A stretch of 64,000 nucleotides of DNA, from NCBI GenBank assembly GCA_017471505.1, contig JAFUTC010000004.1:191608-255607 (forward strand). Direction: 5' to 3'. The notes beneath the pieces are model-generated. The model had not been told where the DNA came from. It made no database searches and worked only from the letters and a program-made list of their open reading frames with translations. A program made the translations under genes and the position numbers. Shown here piece by piece: positions 26,382-38,435 of the stretch (position 1 is its first letter; each line of letters opens with the position of its first letter). This DNA comes from Alloprevotella sp. (GTDB lineage Bacteria; Bacteroidota; Bacteroidia; Bacteroidales; Bacteroidaceae).

Positions 26382-26882
26382 ATGGGAAATTTGCCATCCA
26401 TACTTACTCCGGACTTCGGTCTGATGTTCTGGATGCTATTGTCTTTTTTGGTAGTGTTTCTGGTGCTGGCATTCTTTGCCTTTCCCACCATCACAAAGGC
26501 GGTGGAGGAGCGCAAGAACTTTATCGACGATTCGCTTAAGAACGCCCGTCTGGCCAATGAGAAACTGGCCGGCATCAAGGCGCAGAGCGACCAAATCCTA
26601 AAGGAAGCCAGCGAGAAGCAAGCCCGAATCATCCAAGAGGCAATGGCCACAAAGGAGCACATTATCGCCGAGGCTCGCGGAAAGGCGCAACAAGAGGGTG
26701 CGCAAATCATAGAGGAGGCCCAGAGCCACATCGTGGCCGAAAAGGAGCGCGTGTTGCGAGATGCGCGTAGCCAGGTGGCCAACCTCTCTGTCCAGATTGC
26801 CGAAAAACTGCTGCAAGAAAAACTTCAGTCCAACGAAGAGCAGGAAAAGTATCTGGAACGCATTCTCAACAATATGGAGTAG
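26382..26882 (+). CDS. atpF: F-type ATP synthase subunit b
   Basis: A 166-residue stator stalk protein with an N-terminal membrane helix (LMFWMLLSFLVVFLVLAFFAF) and a long charged coiled coil (about residues 35-165) rich in Glu, Lys and Ala, e.g. ARLANEKLAGIKAQ. It links Fo subunit a to F1 through delta. It lies 60 bp after atpE. Confidence 0.94.
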   Translation: MGNLPSILTPDFGLMFWMLLSFLVVFLVLAFFAFPTITKAVEERKNFIDDSLKNARLANEKLAGIKAQSDQILKEASEKQARIIQEAMATKEHIIAEARGKAQQEGAQIIEEAQSHIVAEKERVLRDARSQVANLSVQIAEKLLQEKLQSNEEQEKYLERILNNME

Positions 26883-26957
26883 ACTCGCCGCATACGGTTC
26901 TGCCGGAGCCCCCTACTCCCTTCCATCACTCACCCCATTAAACCACTCAGACGCAAT

Positions 26958-27497
26958 ATGGACATAGGCGTTATAGCAAGCCGATACGCAAAGACACTGC
27001 TCAAATTTGCCACGGAAAACAAAGAAGAGGATGCCGTGTACGAGGAAATGCACAGCCTGAGCCAGGCATTTCTGGCACAGCCCGTGCTTCAGCCCACGCT
27101 CAACAATCCGGTCGTCACCGACCAGCAGAAAATCGACGTGCTCCAGGCAGCCATCGGCGGCGAGCATGCGTGCTCGCTGTCCACATCCAAGTTTTTCGAA
27201 CTGGTTGTAGGCAACCGCCGCACCGAGCAGATGGTGTTCATTGCCAATGCCTATATGTCGGCCTACCTGAAGGCAAAGAACATTGTCCGCGGCAAGCTCA
27301 CCCTGGCCGCGCCCGTAAGCGAATCGACCCAGGAGCGCCTGAAAAAGGTGGTTGAGGAAAAGGTACGGACCAACTTGCTATTCGAAACAGCCATCGACCC
27401 CGACCTGAAGGGAGGATTCATACTCCAGTACGACACCTATCGCTATGATGCGAGCCTGAAAGCCCAACTTGCACGCTTGCAACGCGAACTTTCATAG
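26958..27497 (+). CDS. atpH: F-type ATP synthase subunit delta
   Basis: A 179-residue F1 stator (OSCP-like) protein. The N-terminal helical domain begins [15 protein letters not shown], and the C-terminal region carries the family signature [11 protein letters not shown]. It joins subunit b to the top of the alpha3beta3 head. A 75-bp gap separates it from atpF, without any obvious promoter. Confidence 0.93.
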   Translation: MDIGVIASRYAKTLLKFATENKEEDAVYEEMHSLSQAFLAQPVLQPTLNNPVVTDQQKIDVLQAAIGGEHACSLSTSKFFELVVGNRRTEQMVFIANAYMSAYLKAKNIVRGKLTLAAPVSESTQERLKKVVEEKVRTNLLFETAIDPDLKGGFILQYDTYRYDASLKAQLARLQRELS

Positions 27498-27555
27498 CCG
27501 CCTCACAGAGCAGTCTAACCATTACATCATTTCACTTCACTCCATCCCAAACAAA

Positions 27556-29139
27556 ATGCCTAACAACATTAACCCAAGCGAAGTTTCCGATATCCTATTG
27601 AAAAAACTGCAGGATATCAACTCCAACATACAATTCGAAGAAATTGGCACCGTACTCACCATCGGCGATGGCGTAGCGCGAATCTACGGCCTGACGAATG
27701 TGACCGAGAACGAGCTTATCGAGTTCGAGAACGGCGTTATGGGCGTAGCCATGAACCTTGAGGAAGACAACGTGGGAGCCGTGCTGATGGGTCCTTCCGA
27801 AGGCATAAAAGAAGGCCAGAGCGTGAAACGCACCGGAAAGGTAGCCTCCATCGAAGTTTGCGACAGCATGTTGGGCCGTGTCATAAACCCGCTGGGCCAG
27901 CCGCTTGACGGAGGCCCCGCCATCGAGGGCGAGAAATTTCTCATGCCTCTCGACCGCAAGGCCCCGGGCGTGATTTATCGCCAGCCCGTAAGCCAGGCGC
28001 TCCAGACGGGACTGAAAGCCGTCGACTCCATGATACCTATCGGCCGCGGTCAGCGTGAACTTATCATCGGCGACCGCCAGACCGGCAAGACGGCCATTGC
28101 CATCGACACGATTATCAATCAGAAGGAAAACTACGAGAAGGGCGACCCCGTGTACTGTATTTATGTGGCCATCGGCCAAAAGGCTTCGACCGTGGCTGCT
28201 ACGGTAAACACGCTGAAGCAGTTTGGCGCCATGCCCTACACCATTGTCGTGTCGGCAACCGCCTCTGAGCCGGCCGCCCTGCAGTATTTTGCACCGTTTG
28301 CCGGTGCTGCCATCGGCGAATACTTCCGCGACCGCGGCTTGCACGCCCTTGTTGTCTACGACGATCTCTCTAAGCAGGCCGTGGCCTACCGTGAGGTTTC
28401 GCTCATCCTGCGTCGTCCGTCCGGACGCGAGGCGTACCCCGGAGACGTTTTCTACTTGCACTCGCGCCTGCTGGAGCGTGCTGCAAAGATTAATGCCCAG
28501 GACGAAGTCGCACGCCAGATGAACGACCTGCCCGCATGCATGCAGGGAAAAGTTAAAGGCGGCGGTTCGCTCACTGCACTGCCTATCATCGAGACGCAAG
28601 CAGGCGACGTGTCGGCCTACATACCGACCAACGTCATTTCCATTACCGACGGTCAGATTTACCTTGACACCAATCTGTTCAACCGCGGCCAGCGCCCCGC
28701 TATCGACGTCGGAATCTCCGTCAGCCGTGTGGGAGGCGCCGCTCAGATTAAGAGCATGAAAAAAGTGGCAGGCACGCTGAAGATTGACCAAGCCCAATAC
28801 CGCGAGCTCGAAGCCTTTGCGAAGTTCTCCTCGGACATGGACGCCGTCACCGCTATGACCATCGACCGCGGCCGCAAGAACAACCAGTTGCTCATACAGA
28901 AGCAGTACAGCCCCATGGCCGTAGAAGACCAGGTGGCAATCCTCTACTGCGGCATCAACGGCCTGTTGCGCAACATCCCCGTCGAGAAAGTGGAAGACTT
29001 CCAGACCAACTTCCTGCAACTCGTTCACAGCAACGAGCGCGAGAGCATTCTCGAGCCCATTGCCAAGGGTAACCTGACCAAAGAAGTAACCGACCGAATC
29101 GAAAAAGTGGCTGCCGACGTGGCCGAACAGTACAAATAA
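27556..29139 (+). CDS. atpA: F-type ATP synthase subunit alpha
   Basis: A 527-residue non-catalytic nucleotide-binding subunit. P-loop GDRQTGKT is at residues 172-179; other motifs are [17 protein letters not shown] and the signature [17 protein letters not shown]. The ATG at 27556 gives a family-like N-terminus ([10 protein letters not shown]); the upstream in-frame stretch overlaps atpH. The stop overlaps the atpG start by one base (TAATG), so translation is coupled. Confidence 0.97.
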   Translation: MPNNINPSEVSDILLKKLQDINSNIQFEEIGTVLTIGDGVARIYGLTNVTENELIEFENGVMGVAMNLEEDNVGAVLMGPSEGIKEGQSVKRTGKVASIEVCDSMLGRVINPLGQPLDGGPAIEGEKFLMPLDRKAPGVIYRQPVSQALQTGLKAVDSMIPIGRGQRELIIGDRQTGKTAIAIDTIINQKENYEKGDPVYCIYVAIGQKASTVAATVNTLKQFGAMPYTIVVSATASEPAALQYFAPFAGAAIGEYFRDRGLHALVVYDDLSKQAVAYREVSLILRRPSGREAYPGDVFYLHSRLLERAAKINAQDEVARQMNDLPACMQGKVKGGGSLTALPIIETQAGDVSAYIPTNVISITDGQIYLDTNLFNRGQRPAIDVGISVSRVGGAAQIKSMKKVAGTLKIDQAQYRELEAFAKFSSDMDAVTAMTIDRGRKNNQLLIQKQYSPMAVEDQVAILYCGINGLLRNIPVEKVEDFQTNFLQLVHSNERESILEPIAKGNLTKEVTDRIEKVAADVAEQYK

Positions 29140-30020
29140 TGCCGTCGCTAAAAGAAGTCAAAAACCGGATTAATTCCGTCAACTCCACGCGCAAGATTAC
29201 GAGCGCGATGAAGATGGTTGCGAGCGCGAAGCTCCATGGGGCGCAGAAACTCATCGAGAACATGCAGCCCTACCAGCATCGCATCGAACGCGTCATGCAG
29301 GCGCTCATCGCCACGCTTGATGCCGACGTGCAGTCGGCCTATGCCGTCGAACGCCCCGTCAATCGCGTGGCCGTCATTGTGCTGACCTCCAACTCGAGCC
29401 TATGCGGTGCGTTCAACAGCAACGTCATCCGACTGCTCGACAAGCGGGTGGAAACCTACAAGAAGTCGGGCGTGACCATCGACACCGTCTATGCCATCGG
29501 CCGAAAAGGTGCCGAAGCCGCCCAGAAGAAGGGACTCCCCGTCAAGGCCGACTATAACGCACTGCTCGACCACACCAACTACGAAGCCACCACCCTGTTG
29601 GCCGAAGAGATTATGCAGCGGTTCGTCGACGGCGAGATAGACCATGTCGACCTCATCTACCAGCATTTCGTGTCGACCGGTAAGCAAGTGCTCACCGAAG
29701 ACACTTTCCTGCCTGCCGAGGTGGCTTCCACCGACGCACAGGCCGGTGCCGCTGGCGGACAGATGCTTCTCGACTACATCGTCGAGCCTTCGAAGGAGGA
29801 ACTCATCACTAAACTCATTCCGCGCGCCTTGCATCTGAAACTCTACACCGCTCTGCTCGACAGTCTGGCCTCGGAACATGCCGCACGCGTCGTTGCCATG
29901 CAAGTGGCCACCGACAATGCCGACGAAATGCTCCACGACCTGACGCTGCAGTACAACAAGACGCGCCAGCAGGCCATTACAGCCGAACTGCTCGACATAG
30001 TGGGCGGCTCGATGCAATAG
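29139..30020 (+). CDS. atpG: F-type ATP synthase subunit gamma
   Basis: A 293-residue central rotor shaft with N- and C-terminal coiled-coil helices ([28 protein letters not shown] begins the first; the second ends TAELLDIVGGSMQ) and a Rossmann-like middle (VIVLTSNSSLCGAFN). It turns inside the alpha3beta3 ring with the c-ring. It is last in the operon and is followed by a strong terminator. Confidence 0.96.
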   Translation: MPSLKEVKNRINSVNSTRKITSAMKMVASAKLHGAQKLIENMQPYQHRIERVMQALIATLDADVQSAYAVERPVNRVAVIVLTSNSSLCGAFNSNVIRLLDKRVETYKKSGVTIDTVYAIGRKGAEAAQKKGLPVKADYNALLDHTNYEATTLLAEEIMQRFVDGEIDHVDLIYQHFVSTGKQVLTEDTFLPAEVASTDAQAGAAGGQMLLDYIVEPSKEELITKLIPRALHLKLYTALLDSLASEHAARVVAMQVATDNADEMLHDLTLQYNKTRQQAITAELLDIVGGSMQ

Positions 30021-30047
30021 GCCCGGCGACGCCATCCATACCACTGT

Positions 30048-30080
30048 CGGCTCGTTCCCCTCGGGGGACGGGCCGATTTT
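30048..30080 (+). terminator. ATP synthase operon terminator
   Basis: A 12-bp stem with two G-U pairs (CGGCTCGTTCCC with GGGACGGGCCG) and tetraloop is followed by ATTTTCG, 27 bp after atpG. Confidence 0.85.
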
Positions 30081-30136
30081 CGTAGGCGGCAATGTCAAAT
30101 AAACTTAAAATGAGCCGGCAAATCGGCCTTTTTCGC

Positions 30137-30144
30137 TACCTTTG
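30137..30144 (+). promoter_or_regulatory. -7 box upstream of repeat array D and the ABC-F gene
   Basis: TACCTTTG fits TAnnTTTG. It lies 17 bp before array D and 164 bp before the ABC-F start codon, so if used the whole array would be in the 5' untranslated RNA. No clear -33 TTTG was seen. Confidence 0.5.
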
Positions 30145-30160
30145 TAAGTTGTCGGACGCG

Positions 30161-30286
30161 CCCCATAGCCGCCTGCGAAAATTGCATAATGGCATCGAAA
30201 AATTGCATAATACAATTTCGAAATTGCATAATGGAATTTTCAAATTGCATAATGCAATTTTCGCGTCCCATAACACACTGATTTCA
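30161..30286 (+). repeat. 21-bp palindromic repeat array D
   Basis: Six units start at 30161 (CCCCATAGC), 30182, 30203, 30224 and 30245 (all TTGCATAAT) and 30266 (TCCCATAAC), with exact 21-bp spacing. The unit at 30245 holds the full palindrome TTGCATAATGCAA. Junctions read ATCGAAAAA, TTTCGAAA and TTTTCAAA. This is among the best preserved of the six arrays. It lies between the atpG terminator and the ABC-F gene. Confidence 0.95.
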
Positions 30287-30308
30287 TAGCACTTACAAGC
30301 CTGCCGAA

Positions 30309-32236
<1,928 letters not shown>

Positions 32237-32240
<4 letters not shown>

Positions 32241-34264
32241 AAAAAATTCTAATCCTCATCGCTATGACCACAATAAGCCTGTCGGTCGCTGCGCAAACCA
32301 ACTCCACCGGCCTCAACACGCAAGGCATGGACACCTCGGTCAAACCCGGCACCGACTTCTACGAATTTGCCGGCGGCAACTGGATCAAGCAACATCCGCT
32401 TACTCCCGAGTTCAGCCGCTACGGCCAATTCAACGTCCTCTCGGAGAACAATCAGAAACAAATACGCGACCTCATCACCGAACTGGCTTCCACGCCCCAG
32501 GAACAAGGCAGTCTGGGCCAGAAAATCGGTTCGCTCTACAAACTGGCCATGGACAGCGTGCGCCGCAACCAAGAAGGCTACGAGCCCATCAAGCCCGTGC
32601 TCCGCAAAGTCTATGACATCCGCTCGCGCCAGGAATACCAACTCGTCATGGCACAGTTGGAACGCCGCGGAATAGGCGCCATGATGTTCGGCATCGGTAT
32701 CGGAGCCGACCTCCGCAATGCCGCGCAGAACATTGTCGGCATCGGACAGGGCGGCCTCTCTATGGGTGAGCGCGACTACTACCTCAACGACGACGAGCCC
32801 ACCGCGAAAGTGCGCGACGCCTACCGCCAATACGTCAAGCAACTATTCCTGCTGACCGGCGACACCGACGAAGCCGCCGAGAAGAAGATGAACGACGTCC
32901 TCGCCATAGAGACCCGCATCGCCAAGGCCAGCTATTCGGCCACCCAGATGCGCGACGTTGAAGGAAACTACCACAAGATGACCTACAACGACCTCGTGGT
33001 GAACTATCCCGGCATCGACTGGGGCAACATCCTGCTGGCCATAGGCTACCCCACCGTCGCACAAGTCGACCTGAACCAGCCCGAACCCATCCTCGAAGTA
33101 GGAAAAATCCTGCAAGACACTCCCCTCGAATCACTCAAGAACTATGCCGCCTTCAAAGTCATTGACGATGCCGCCAATGCCTTGGACGACCAGTTCCGCG
33201 AAGCAAGTTTCAACTTCTACTCCAAGACAATGAACGGCGCCGAGGAAGACCGTCCGCGATGGAAGCGTGCCGTCAGCGTGGTCGAAGGAGTCCTGGGCAT
33301 GGCCGTCGGCAAAATGTACGTCGAGAAGTATTTCCCCGAATCGTCCAAGCAACGCATGCTCGAACTGGTGGGCAACCTGCAGCAGGCACTCGGCGAGAGA
33401 ATTCAGGCAAGCACATGGATGAGCGACGACACCAAGCAGAAAGCACTCGAGAAACTAAGCACGTTCTACGTGAAGATAGGCTACCCTGACAAGTGGAAAG
33501 ACTACTCCGCCCTCACCATCGACGAAGACCTCTCCTACTACGAGAACCTGGCCAACGCCGCCGAGTTCTCGATTGCCGACGTTATCGCACGCAAAGCCAA
33601 CAAGCCCACCACGAAAGACGAGTGGTTCATGACGCCGCAGACCGTTAATGCCTACTACAATCCCACTACCAACGAAATCTGTTTCCCAGCAGGCATCCTT
33701 CAGCCGCCCTTCTTCAATCCCGCAGCCGATGATGCCGTCAACTACGGCGCTATTGGCGTTGTCATAGGCCACGAGATGACCCACGGATTCGACGACCAAG
33801 GCAGCCAGTTCGATAAGGACGGCAACCTCAGCAACTGGTGGACCGAGGCCGACAAGAAACATTTCGAGGAACGCACCAAGGTCATGGAACAGTTCTTCAA
33901 TAAAATCGAAGTGCTCCCCGGCATGTACGCCAACGGAAAACTGACCCTCGGCGAAAACATAGCCGACAACGGCGGCCTTAACGTAGCCTATCAGGCCCTG
34001 CAAAACGCCATGAAGAAAAATCCCCTGTCGAAAGCCGACGGATATACGCCCGAGCAGCGCTTCTTCATATCCTACGGATTCGTTTGGTCGCAGAACATAC
34101 GCGAAGAACAACTCCGCCAATTCAACAAGACCGACCCGCACTCGCCGGGCCGCTGGCGCGTAAACGGTGCCCTGCCTCAAATCGACGCTTGGTATAAGGC
34201 ATTCAACATAACCAAGCGCGACCCGCTCTTCGTGCCCAAGAAAAACCGCGTCGATGTCTGGTAA
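32237..34264 (+). CDS. M13 family metallopeptidase (PepO/neprilysin-like)
   Basis: A 675-residue zinc endopeptidase with a signal peptide (residues 1-19, cleaved near VAAQ), so periplasmic or surface. The zinc site is HEMTH (512-516) with the third ligand in ENIAD (573-577); substrate-binding NAYYNP and the C-terminal W motif (FVPKKNRVDVW) are intact. M13 enzymes cleave short peptides of up to about 40 residues. The gene overlaps the ABC-F stop by 4 bp; this coupling of a translation factor to a peptidase is probably just operon economy. Confidence 0.95.
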
Positions 34265-34377
34265 GACCTGCCGACCCCATAAACCGACAAAAATTCCGAA
34301 AAAGCACGTGCAAAAATTTCCCTTTGCCGCTGGCCGAGAGTAAATTCGCACGCATCCAACCCATAAGAACCAACCGT

Positions 34378-35373
34378 ATGACAACCGCAGAATTGCGCGA
34401 ACTGAACATGCGCATCGAAGCCGAGACGGGCTTCCTGACCGATTTGCGCGAGGGAATGCGCCACCGCATCATCGGACAAGAGCGCCTGACCGAGTTGCTG
34501 CTCACAGGCCTGCTCAGCGGCGGCCACATCCTATTGGAAGGCGTTCCCGGCCTTGCCAAAACGCTCGCCGTCAAAACCCTTTCGGCGCTCATCGACGGCC
34601 AATTCAGCCGCATCCAGTTCACGCCCGACCTTTTGCCTGCCGATTTGGTCGGCACCATAGTCTATTCGCAGCACGAAGAAGCTTTCCGCACCAAAAAAGG
34701 CCCCGTGTTCGCCAACTTCATATTGGCCGACGAAATCAACCGCGCACCCGCCAAAGTGCAGAGCGCACTTCTCGAAGCAATGGAAGAACATCAGGTCACG
34801 ATAGGCGATGAAACCTTCGCGCTGCCTAATCCGTTCCTCGTACTGGCCACGCAAAACCCCATCGACCAAGAAGGAACCTACGCATTGCCCGAAGCTCAGG
34901 TCGACCGCTTTATGCTAAAAGCCATCGTCGACTATCCGGCAAAGAACGACGAGGTGGCAATCATCCGAGGCCACCTGTCGGGTGAAATCAAAGAAGCCAT
35001 CCGCCCCGTCGTAAGCCTGTCCGACATCCTGCATGCACGGCAGGTGGTGGCCGACATCTACTTAGATGAGAGCATCGCCTACTATATTGCCGACCTAGTG
35101 AACGCTACCCGGCGGCCGGCCGAATATGGACTCGACGAACTGCAACGGTATATCACCTTCGGGGCCAGTCCGCGTGCCAGCATCAATATGGCGCTGGCCG
35201 CACGCACCACGGCTTTCCTGCACCGACGTGGCTACGTGGTGCCGGAAGACGTACACGAGGTGGCCTACGAAGTAATGCGCCACCGCATCGGACTGACCTA
35301 CGAGGCCGAAGCCGACGAGGTGTCGAGCGACACGATTATCGCGTCAATTGTCAACAAAGTGAAAGTGCCCTAA
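34378..35373 (+). CDS. MoxR-family AAA+ ATPase
   Basis: A 331-residue cytoplasmic AAA+ protein. Walker A is GVPGLAKT, Walker B ILADEINRAPAKVQSALLEAMEE, sensor 1 LATQNPIDQEGTYALPEAQ, and a C-terminal lid follows. MoxR proteins act as chaperone-like partners of von Willebrand factor A proteins, and this is the first gene of a MoxR-DUF58-BatABC operon. The start MTTAELRELN (34378) is favoured as the nearest ATG to the conserved core; an upstream in-frame codon at 34324 is possible. Confidence 0.94.
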   Translation: MTTAELRELNMRIEAETGFLTDLREGMRHRIIGQERLTELLLTGLLSGGHILLEGVPGLAKTLAVKTLSALIDGQFSRIQFTPDLLPADLVGTIVYSQHEEAFRTKKGPVFANFILADEINRAPAKVQSALLEAMEEHQVTIGDETFALPNPFLVLATQNPIDQEGTYALPEAQVDRFMLKAIVDYPAKNDEVAIIRGHLSGEIKEAIRPVVSLSDILHARQVVADIYLDESIAYYIADLVNATRRPAEYGLDELQRYITFGASPRASINMALAARTTAFLHRRGYVVPEDVHEVAYEVMRHRIGLTYEAEADEVSSDTIIASIVNKVKVP

Positions 35374-35409
35374 GCCACCGGGGCCGTTGCGCACAAACCT
35401 ATTTAGCCA

Positions 35410-36279
35410 GTGGATAGTCAGGAACTGTTTCGCCGCGTCAGGCACATCGAGATAAAGACAAAAGCCTTGACGCAAAACATCTTTGCCGGCGAGTACCATA
35501 GCGCCTTCAAGGGGCATGGCATGTCGTTTGCCGAGGTGCGCGAGTATATTGCCGGCGACGACGTGAGGGACATCGACTGGAACGTCACGGCCCGAACGGG
35601 GCGGCCGCATATCAAGCTCTACGAAGAAGAGCGCGAACTGACCGTCATGCTACTGATTGACGTCAGCGCGAGCCAGCAGTTTGGCACCCGCAGACAGACG
35701 CAGCAGGACACGGCTATCGAGGCGGCCGCCACGCTGGCATTTTCGGCGCTGCAGAATAACGACAAAATCGGGGCCATCTATTTCAGCGACCGGATTGAGA
35801 AGTTTATCCCGCCGAAGAAAGGCCGGAAGCACGTGCTCTATATTCTTCGCGAGATGCTCGACATTACCCCCACCGGCACCGATACAGACCTGAACGTGGG
35901 GCTCGAGTATTTCCTGCGAACCACTAAGCGGAGCAGCATCGCCTTCCTGTTTTCCGATTTCCTCGATAAGCACGACTATTCGAAAAACCTGAACATTGCG
36001 GCCAAAAAGCACGACCTCGTGGCGGTACAACTATCCGACCCGTTCGCGCAACAGTTGCCCGACGTCGGACTGCTGACCCTTCGCGACGCCGAAACGGGAA
36101 CCACGCAGTTGGTAGACACTTCCAGCCCGAGAGTACGGTCGGCTCATTCCGCATGGTGGCACCAGAAACTGCAGGGCATAGACCAATTACTGCAGAAGTG
36201 CGGCATCGACCACACACTGCTCTATACGGACGGTGACACCACGCAGGCTCTGCTCCGATTGTTCAAACATCGCTCCTGA
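35410..36279 (+). CDS. DUF58 (vWA-like) protein of the Bat operon
   Basis: A 289-residue cytoplasmic protein. The DUF58 signature GDDVRDIDWNVTARTGRPHIKLYEEERE lies near residues 49-76 (quoted by its ends GDDVRDIDWN and KLYEEERE), followed by a vWA-like MIDAS motif LLIDVSASQ. Such proteins work with the preceding MoxR ATPase. It starts with GTG 36 bp after the ATPase gene. The exact client is unknown. Confidence 0.9.
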   Translation: MDSQELFRRVRHIEIKTKALTQNIFAGEYHSAFKGHGMSFAEVREYIAGDDVRDIDWNVTARTGRPHIKLYEEERELTVMLLIDVSASQQFGTRRQTQQDTAIEAAATLAFSALQNNDKIGAIYFSDRIEKFIPPKKGRKHVLYILREMLDITPTGTDTDLNVGLEYFLRTTKRSSIAFLFSDFLDKHDYSKNLNIAAKKHDLVAVQLSDPFAQQLPDVGLLTLRDAETGTTQLVDTSSPRVRSAHSAWWHQKLQGIDQLLQKCGIDHTLLYTDGDTTQALLRLFKHRS

Positions 36280-36287
36280 AAACCCCC

Positions 36288-37352
36288 ATGAACGCACGCA
36301 TACTCCTATCGTTCCTGACAGCATGGCTGACCTTCGCAGTGCCTTCCCTATCGCAGGCGCAGGTCATAGTAGACGCCGCGCTCGACAGTGCCGACATTCT
36401 GATTGGCGAACAGGCCACGCTCACCGTCAAAGTATGTGCCGACAAGGGACAGCGCGTGGTCTTCCCCGAATACTCCGAAGAGCAGCCGCTCCAGACAGGC
36501 ATCGAGGTGGTCCGGACCAACAAACCCGACACCACGTGGCTCAACGAGGGCCGCAGGATGGAGGTGTCGGTGCGCTACCTTATCACCAGTTTCGACAGCA
36601 CCCTCTATTCGCTGCATCCCTATGTGATGGTCGACAACGACACGATGTGGTCGCGCGATGTCGTAGGCTTGCGCGTCAACACCGTCGAGGTGGACACGGT
36701 TCACATAGACCAGTTCAACGGTCCGAACGGCCCCGTCGACGACCCGTTTACCTTCGAGTGGCGCTACTGGCTCGTGGCATTCCTTTTGTTCCCGCTGCTG
36801 GCCCTGTTCGTGCTTTGCCTGCGCCGGCTGAAGAATCGGAAACCGGAAGTGAGGCGTGTAGTCGTCATGCCGCCCGAACCTGCCCACCGCAAGGCCCTTG
36901 CCGTGCTCGAACAGGTGAATACGGCAAACCTGCGCGAAGCATACGAAACCATTTCCGACTGCATCCGCGGCTATCTGCACGAACGTTTCGGCGTGCTCAC
37001 CTATGAGCGCGTGACCGACGAGATACTGGCTGCCATGCACGACCGCCTTACGCCCCAGCAGAACCGTCTCCTGACCGACGTGCTCACTACTTCCGACCTC
37101 GTGAAGTTTGCCAAATACCAGAGCAACCATGCCGAACTCGAACAGGTGCTCGAAGGTGCCAAGGAACTCGTTCGCCTCACTCTCGACCACGAGGCCGAGA
37201 ACAGGCAGCCTAAGGTCACCTACGTGAAGGTGGGCGAGATTGAACTGGCCCGCAAGCGCCGTCGCTGGGAGGTGCTGACCTGGCTGCTCGGAGCCCTTTG
37301 CTTCGGCTGGCTCGCCTACCTCTGCTACGAGATCTACTACATATTCTTCTAA
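36288..37352 (+). CDS. BatD-like membrane protein of the Bat operon
   Basis: A 354-residue protein with a signal peptide (cleaved near LSQAQ, residue 24), a periplasmic beta domain resembling BatD modules (DILIGEQATLTVKV), a transmembrane helix (WLVAFLLFPLLALFVLCL, about residues 160-180), a cytoplasmic helical domain, and a final helix pair at the C-terminus (VLTWLLGALCFGWLAYL). It starts 8 bp after the DUF58 gene and is followed by batA. A similar protein precedes BatA in other Bacteroidetes; its function is not known. Confidence 0.8.
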   Translation: MNARILLSFLTAWLTFAVPSLSQAQVIVDAALDSADILIGEQATLTVKVCADKGQRVVFPEYSEEQPLQTGIEVVRTNKPDTTWLNEGRRMEVSVRYLITSFDSTLYSLHPYVMVDNDTMWSRDVVGLRVNTVEVDTVHIDQFNGPNGPVDDPFTFEWRYWLVAFLLFPLLALFVLCLRRLKNRKPEVRRVVVMPPEPAHRKALAVLEQVNTANLREAYETISDCIRGYLHERFGVLTYERVTDEILAAMHDRLTPQQNRLLTDVLTTSDLVKFAKYQSNHAELEQVLEGAKELVRLTLDHEAENRQPKVTYVKVGEIELARKRRRWEVLTWLLGALCFGWLAYLCYEIYYIFF

Positions 37353-37386
37353 CCCGCATACTGCCGCCCGTCCATAAGTGCCGACC

Positions 37387-38394
37387 ATGACTTTCGCCTA
37401 TCCTCTCATACTGTGGCTATTGCTGTTGTGCGTGCCAATTGTGCTATGGCACTATCTGGTGCGACGGCATCGCCGGCCCACGCTGCAGGTGTCCACCACC
37501 GATGCCTATGCCGACATGAAACCCACATGGCGTAGCCGCCTGGCCGAACTGCCTTTCTGGCTCCGGCTCCTATGCTTCGCGCTGGTGGTAGTGGTATTGG
37601 CGCGACCGCAAACCCATTCCTCGCTCACGAACAAGGAAACCGAAGGCATCGACATATTGCTTGCCGTCGACATATCGACCTCCATGCTCACGCCCGACTT
37701 GCAGCCGAGCCGAATAGAGGCCGCCAAGAAAATGGCACTGGAGTTCATCAACAGCCGGCCAAACGACCGAATCGGGCTCGTACTCTTCGGCGGCGAAGCC
37801 TTCCTGCAATGCCCGCTGACCACCGACCACGCTACGCTGCTCAGTATGTTCCAGAACATCACGTGCCGCTGGCAGGAAGCCGGCATCATTGCACCGGGCA
37901 CGGCCATTGGCATGGGCATCAGCTCGTCTATCAGCCATCTGCAGACAAGCCAGGCCAAGAGCAAGGTCGTTATACTGCTGACTGACGGCGAGAACAACGC
38001 GGGCGAGATATCGCCACTTACAGCCGCCGAGATGGCTCAGCAGAGCGACGTGCGTATTTACACCATCCTGGTGGGTACGAACGGCGTCACCAATCAGGCG
38101 GTGGCCGTGCTGCCCAACGGAGAAGTCTACTCGGCACCCATTGACACCAGCGTCGACCCCTCGACACTGAAGGAAATAGCCCGACTGACCGGCGGACTCT
38201 TCTATGCCGCCGACAGCAACGACCGACTTCGCGACATATACAAAGACATTGACAAACTGGAGAAGACTAAACTCCAACTCATCAATAAGGACCAGCGCCA
38301 CGAGGTCTATCAACCCTTTGCGCTGCTGGCTCTCATCGTGCTGCTGCTCGAACTCCTGCTCCGGCACACGCTGTGGCGCCGGCTGCCCGAATAG
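37387..38394 (+). CDS. batA: BatA, von Willebrand factor A membrane protein
   Basis: A 335-residue protein with two N-terminal helices, a vWA domain and a C-terminal helix (FALLALIVLLLELLL). The MIDAS metal site is intact (AVDISTSM, with Thr in PGTAIG and Asp in LTDGENN). Bat proteins were named for aerotolerance in Bacteroides fragilis and form envelope complexes with MoxR ATPases. The ATG at 37387 is preferred over a GTG three codons earlier. Confidence 0.92.
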   Translation: MTFAYPLILWLLLLCVPIVLWHYLVRRHRRPTLQVSTTDAYADMKPTWRSRLAELPFWLRLLCFALVVVVLARPQTHSSLTNKETEGIDILLAVDISTSMLTPDLQPSRIEAAKKMALEFINSRPNDRIGLVLFGGEAFLQCPLTTDHATLLSMFQNITCRWQEAGIIAPGTAIGMGISSSISHLQTSQAKSKVVILLTDGENNAGEISPLTAAEMAQQSDVRIYTILVGTNGVTNQAVAVLPNGEVYSAPIDTSVDPSTLKEIARLTGGLFYAADSNDRLRDIYKDIDKLEKTKLQLINKDQRHEVYQPFALLALIVLLLELLLRHTLWRRLPE

Positions 38395-38435
38395 GCGCCG
38401 TCCGCACCCCCATAACCCCACCGACTCAAACGACC

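Noticed and set aside
27595..29028. A 477-codon open frame antisense to atpA
   Set aside because: It mirrors the codon pattern of atpA on the opposite strand, has no recognisable domain, and atpA is certain.
30092..30289. A 65-codon frame through array D, possible leader peptide
   Set aside because: Its sequence is only the repeat translated (KLHNGI/KLHNAI) and its start lies upstream of the likely promoter.
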